A program made the translations under genes and the position numbers. This document shows positions 6,064 through 8,630 of a stretch of 8,630 nt of DNA, piece by piece; position 1 is the stretch's first letter, and every line of letters starts with the position of its first letter. The notes beneath the pieces were generated by a model that was given only the letters and a program-made list of their open reading frames with translations, had not been told where the DNA came from and ran no database searches. This stretch comes from CAXMST01 sp032122625. GTDB lineage: Bacteria > Actinomycetota > Thermoleophilia > Solirubrobacterales > 70-9. The stretch covers positions 1 through 8,630 of the forward strand of contig JAQBGG010000061.1 in the NCBI GenBank assembly GCA_032122625.1. The letters run 5' to 3'.

Positions 6064-7422
6064 ATGGCCAACGGATCCCTCGAGAACAAGCACATCGCCG
6101 ACCTGCATGAACTAGCCGCCGAGCGCGGTATCGAGGGCTTCAGGATGCTGAGCAGAGACGAGCTGATCGACAAGCTCGGTGGTTCCGGGCAAGAGTCCGG
6201 CTCCGACCGCCCCTCCGGCGCGCCTGCCGGCGGCGGACGCGGTGGCTCTGATCGTGGCCGTTCCCGCCGCGGTCAATCTGAGCGGGGAGGGCGTCGCCGC
6301 GGCTCCGGTAGGTCCCCGCGTGAGGACTCAGACCGGGACGAGGAGGACGAGCCCGAGGCGGATCAGCCGGGCGAGCCGATCACCGGCGTGCTGGAGATCA
6401 CCTCCCGCGGCCATGGGTTCATCCGCCCCGAGGACCCCGACGCCGAGGGAGACATCTACGTCTCGCCTTCCCAGATCCGGCGCTGCGAGCTCCAGGCCGG
6501 AGACGTTGTCAGCGGCCCCGCCCGCAGCCCGCGCCGCGGTGAGCGCCACCCGGCACTCGTGCACATCGATTCCGTCAACGGCGCCGAGCCTGGCGCCGAG
6601 CGCTCCAAGTTCGAGGACTTCGAGGCCGTGCCCCCGCATCGGCGATTGCGGCTCAGCGGCGAGGGCGCCGAGGATCAGGCCGTCGTCCTGCTCCGCTCGA
6701 TCGATCTGCTGACCCCGCTCGCCAGAGGGCAACGCGTGCTGGTCAACGCGACCCGTGGCTCCGGCCGCACGACTCTGCTGCGGACCCTCGCCGCCGAACT
6801 TGGCCGAGCCGACGACCTCGAGGTCGTCGTGCTGCTGATCGACGAGCGGCCCGAGGAGGAACGCGCTTGGCGCGATGCCCTGCCCGAGGAGGCTGAGCTG
6901 ACGATCGCCGGTGCCGAGATGCGATCCAGTGAGCAGTTGCGAGCGGTCGAGCTGGCCGTCGCCCAGGCCCGGCGCAAGGCTGAGTCCGGGGCCGACGTCG
7001 CCCTCCTGATCGACTCGCTCTCCCGGCTCGCTGTCGCGGCCGACGATCCGGGCGCCACGAAGCCGATCTTCGGGGCCGGCCGCGAGACCGCTGAGGAAGA
7101 GGCGGGTTCGCTGACAGTTATCGCCACAGCCCTGACCGGGGAGGACGACGGCGGCGTCGCCAAGGCTCTGGCGACGACCGAGAACGTGACGATCACGCTC
7201 AGCGCCGAGCTTGCCGAGGCGGGTATCTACCCGGCTCTCGACGTCAGCGGCTGCCGCGTCGCCGGGGAGGATTCCCTGCGCGAGGATGCCGAGCTGGCCG
7301 GCGCCCGGGCCCTGCGGGCCGAGCTGATGGCAATCCCGGCCGAGGAGGCCGCCGAGCGGCTCGTCCAGAGGCTCAAGGCCGAGTCGAGCAACGAGAAGCT
7401 GCTCGCCTCACTCGGCTCCTAG
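6064..7422 (+). CDS. rho: Transcription termination factor Rho, divergent, atypical P-loop
   Basis: 452 residues; cytoplasmic hexameric RNA-dependent ATPase/translocase family that ends transcription. The N-terminal helical Rho domain (about 8-38) is followed by an Arg/Gly-rich disordered insert (55-85) and an acidic stretch (86-103). The RNA-binding cold-shock-like domain follows, with GHGFIRPED (116-124) for RNP1 and DIYVSPSQIRR (130-140). The ATPase domain keeps LLIDERPEE (257-265, catalytic Glu261), Walker B LLIDS (314-318, Asp317), FGAGR (336-340), GSLTVIATAL (348-357) and the Arg-finger equivalent Arg398. Against E. coli Rho the P-loop lysines K181 and K184 are Gly232 and Arg235, about 17 residues around the Q-loop are missing, R-loop K326 is lost, and R353 is Gly387. 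ATP turnover or translocation may be altered. No Shine-Dalgarno is present; it is probably leaderless. The stop overlaps that of the convergent - strand gene. Family membership is secure; normal termination activity is not. Confidence 0.9.
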   Translation: MANGSLENKHIADLHELAAERGIEGFRMLSRDELIDKLGGSGQESGSDRPSGAPAGGGRGGSDRGRSRRGQSERGGRRRGSGRSPREDSDRDEEDEPEADQPGEPITGVLEITSRGHGFIRPEDPDAEGDIYVSPSQIRRCELQAGDVVSGPARSPRRGERHPALVHIDSVNGAEPGAERSKFEDFEAVPPHRRLRLSGEGAEDQAVVLLRSIDLLTPLARGQRVLVNATRGSGRTTLLRTLAAELGRADDLEVVVLLIDERPEEERAWRDALPEEAELTIAGAEMRSSEQLRAVELAVAQARRKAESGADVALLIDSLSRLAVAADDPGATKPIFGAGRETAEEEAGSLTVIATALTGEDDGGVAKALATTENVTITLSAELAEAGIYPALDVSGCRVAGEDSLREDAELAGARALRAELMAIPAEEAAERLVQRLKAESSNEKLLASLGS

Positions 7423-7883
7423 CGGCGGTAGGCGAGTTCGGCCCAGGAGGGCTCGCGCGAGAGCTCGATCGGCTCGGAGTCGCGGTCCGGCTGGATGTAG
7501 CCGAAGGCGTTCGTCTCCTCGTCGAAGACAACGTCGAGTTCGCCCTCCTTGACCCGTTGGTCGAGCCATGCTCCGCGGAAGACGAGGCGCCGGATCCAGT
7601 GGACCAGGCTGCGGTTGGCGCCGTCGACCAACTCGCCCCAGTTCTCGTTGACGTGCTCACCAAGTGGTGATGCCGCCTCGCGGATCTCACCGTTGACGGC
7701 AAGCTCGACGAGGTCGTGCAGTTCCTGGTGGCCGAGGCCTGGGTTGGTGAAGCCGAGCTTCACGGCAGCCTGCTCAACCCGCTGGGCGAAGTCCTTCTCA
7801 TTGAACGAAAACCGGAGTTCCCCGTACTCGAGGACGTAATCGGAGCCGGACTCGTAGTTGCCTCTGCGTGTCGCCTTTTCCAC
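7419..7883 (-). CDS. Hypothetical protein, 154 residues
   Basis: I do not recognise a family. The start chosen is GTG 7883, preceded by a strong GGGAGG (7898-7893 on this strand) at 9-base spacing. The frame stays open further upstream, but that stretch is low-quality Arg/Gly/Pro-rich sequence. The predicted protein is soluble, without a signal peptide or membrane helix. It opens with a short basic segment, then a likely beta-strand pair (YVLEYGELRFSF, 16-27), a long mixed helical region (30-112) containing HQELHDLVELAVNGEI (52-67) and RSLVHWIRRLVFRGAWLD (91-108), and an acidic C-terminal part (113-154) including GELDVVFDEETNAFGYIQ (114-131). It converges tail-to-tail with rho and shares the CTAG stop. 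Even codon use and a good ribosome site argue for a real gene. No function is proposed. Confidence 0.75.
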   Translation of the reverse strand: MEKATRRGNYESGSDYVLEYGELRFSFNEKDFAQRVEQAAVKLGFTNPGLGHQELHDLVELAVNGEIREAASPLGEHVNENWGELVDGANRSLVHWIRRLVFRGAWLDQRVKEGELDVVFDEETNAFGYIQPDRDSEPIELSREPSWAELAYRR

Positions 7884-8096
7884 TCGTTTCTTCCTCCCAC
7901 GCGAGCATCCCCCGCCGCGGGCCGCGAATGTTTCCGGACCACCCGCCTCGACGCCTGAGCTGAGCGACCTCTGAACGCAGGCTTGCACCCATCGGACCGG
8001 GGAGGAATGCGTGGGCCGGTGTCGACGGGTAAGGCCGACGGGGCTGATCTGCCCTCCGCCGCGGGGCGCGATCGGCAATCGCGGGGTAGTGCGGCC
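7884..8096. other. Divergent intergenic region
   Basis: These 213 bases separate the - strand hypothetical gene from the + strand DUF192 gene, so both promoters should lie here. I find no TANNNT -10 box on either strand; the nearest is GGTAGT (8085-8090), poorly matching, 6 bases before ATG 8097. A GGGGAGG (7999-8005) is placed for a GTG at 8019 in the DUF192 frame at 13-base spacing, but codon-position GC in 8019-8096 does not look coding. The + strand also has a GC-rich CCCGCCGCGGGC patch at 7911-7922. Confidence 0.5.
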
Positions 8097-8444
8097 ATGG
8101 GATCCATGCAGGGGATCGAGCCGCCGCTCGCCCGGCGACTGCGCGGCCTGCCGGTGCGAACCGTCCTCGGGCACGAGGTCGTCGTTGCCGAGAGCTACCT
8201 CAGCAGGTTGCTTGGGCTCGCCCTACTGACCCGCGAGAGCGCCCCGCGTGGCCTGCTGCTGCCGGATTGCCGCGGCGTCCACACGCTCGGTATGCGGTTT
8301 GCGATCGACGTCATCTTCCTCGATGCCGACGGTCGCAGGCTGCGGGGTGAGCTAGCGGTGCCGGCCGGCAGGTTCGTCGCCGACCGACTCGCTCGGGCCG
8401 TGCTCGAGCTGCCGACGGTGGCCGTCAGGCCTCGGCCAAGCTGA
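8097..8444 (+). CDS. DUF192 family protein, short
   Basis: 115 residues of the DUF192 (PF02643) type, a small beta-rich fold of unproven function. Diagnostic stretches are SRLLGLALL (36-44), then GLLLPDCRGVHTLGMRFAID (52-71) and VIFLDADGR (72-80), and ARAVLELP (99-106), matching the actinobacterial form in which a VHTxGMRFxIDVxFLD core replaces the more usual WMKNT..PLD. No signal peptide is evident, so a cytoplasmic location is likely. The protein stops nine residues after LELP, where relatives as I recall them continue with a segment of about 15 residues ending in a GD turn, so the C-terminus looks short. The start is uncertain: ATG 8097 (chosen), ATG 8106, and upstream GTG 8019 or ATG 8007 are all in frame. 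It may be co-transcribed with the response regulator 78 bases downstream. Confidence 0.8.
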   Translation: MGSMQGIEPPLARRLRGLPVRTVLGHEVVVAESYLSRLLGLALLTRESAPRGLLLPDCRGVHTLGMRFAIDVIFLDADGRRLRGELAVPAGRFVADRLARAVLELPTVAVRPRPS

Positions 8445-8448
8445 AGCT

Positions 8449-8458
8449 GACCTCGGGG
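8449..8458 (+). repeat. Post-stop word GACCTCGGGG, partial copy 3
   Basis: This matches the first 10 bases of the 12-mer at 4236 and 6014, and starts four bases after the DUF192 stop codon. The sequence then diverges (GGCGG instead of CC). Confidence 0.3.
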
Positions 8459-8522
8459 GCGGCTTGGGCGAGACCGGGGTTCGGGGGGTATGCAGGAAGC
8501 AAGCGAGCGAGGAGCCGAACCG

Positions 8523-8630
8523 ATGCCGGCCGAGATCGAGAGCCTGGGAACCGTCGTCGTCTGCGAGGACGATGAGATCACGCTGGAGCTGCTGATCGAG
8601 AACCTCGAGGCCGACCGCTACCACGCGCTC
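8523..8630 (+). CDS. Response regulator, N-terminal part of receiver domain (partial)
   Basis: The first 36 residues are visible and the gene runs off the window edge. After a ten-residue lead comes VVVCEDDEITLELLIENL (11-28), the first beta-strand of a receiver (REC) domain followed by the acidic pocket (Asp16, Asp17) that binds Mg2+ for phosphotransfer, and then helix 1. The phospho-accepting Asp and any output domain lie outside the window, so the regulated function and DNA-binding class cannot be told. ATG 8523 is favoured because AGGAG (8510-8514) lies 8 bases upstream; an in-frame ATG 8490 has G-rich sequence too close to serve. No histidine kinase is visible here. Confidence 0.8.
   Translation, partial: MPAEIESLGTVVVCEDDEITLELLIENLEADRYHAL

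Noticed and set aside
8435..8467. Possible terminator stem CCAAGC/GCTTGG after DUF192
   Set aside because: Only six pairs with a 20-base loop that includes the stop codon, and no U-tract. Too weak to call in DNA of this composition.

Overview
This is a GC-rich window with tightly packed genes, from a high-GC actinobacterium. The proteins most resemble what I know from the class Thermoleophilia (Solirubrobacterales-like): a fused two-domain ECF ATPase, a substrate-binding (S) component joined to a squalene-cyclase-type repeat barrel, a very divergent Rho, and short DUF192 and YdjA-type nitroreductase proteins. The lineage is inferred from protein style and base composition; there is no rRNA or tRNA to confirm it. 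I see no RNA genes, CRISPR arrays, transposases or prophage genes.

Left part (1-3682, + strand): an ECF-type vitamin uptake operon. The window opens on a possible tail of an upstream gene that may overlap the start of the ATPase gene. The ATPase (57-1700) carries two ABC domains in one chain and is coupled by an ATGA overlap to a 661-residue protein (1697-3682). That protein joins a six-helix ECF S component, a seventh membrane helix, six QxxDGGW-type alpha-hairpin repeats outside the cell, a long Gly/Ser tether and a C-terminal membrane anchor. The likely working model is a transporter with its own outward-facing capture barrel. The closest structural parallel I know is the alpha6/alpha6 barrel of intrinsic factor and transcobalamin, so cobalamin or a corrinoid is my leading, unproven, substrate guess.

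Middle (3688-7422, + strand): a hairpin closes the operon. It is followed by a YdjA-like nitroreductase (3728-4237), a stand-alone FAD glycerol-3-phosphate dehydrogenase GlpD (4325-6013), and a Rho homologue (6064-7422) that appears to be leaderless. This Rho has lost the Walker A lysine (replaced by Arg), about 17 residues around the Q-loop, and the R-loop lysine, but keeps the catalytic Glu, the Walker B Asp and the Arg finger.

Right part (7419-8630): an unrecognised 154-residue protein on the - strand converges on rho, the two stops sharing CTAG. A 213-base divergent region, in which I see no clear promoter, separates it from a short DUF192 protein (8097-8444). The window ends inside the receiver domain of a response regulator (8523 onward). 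These genes look individually transcribed and functionally unrelated, unlike the left operon.
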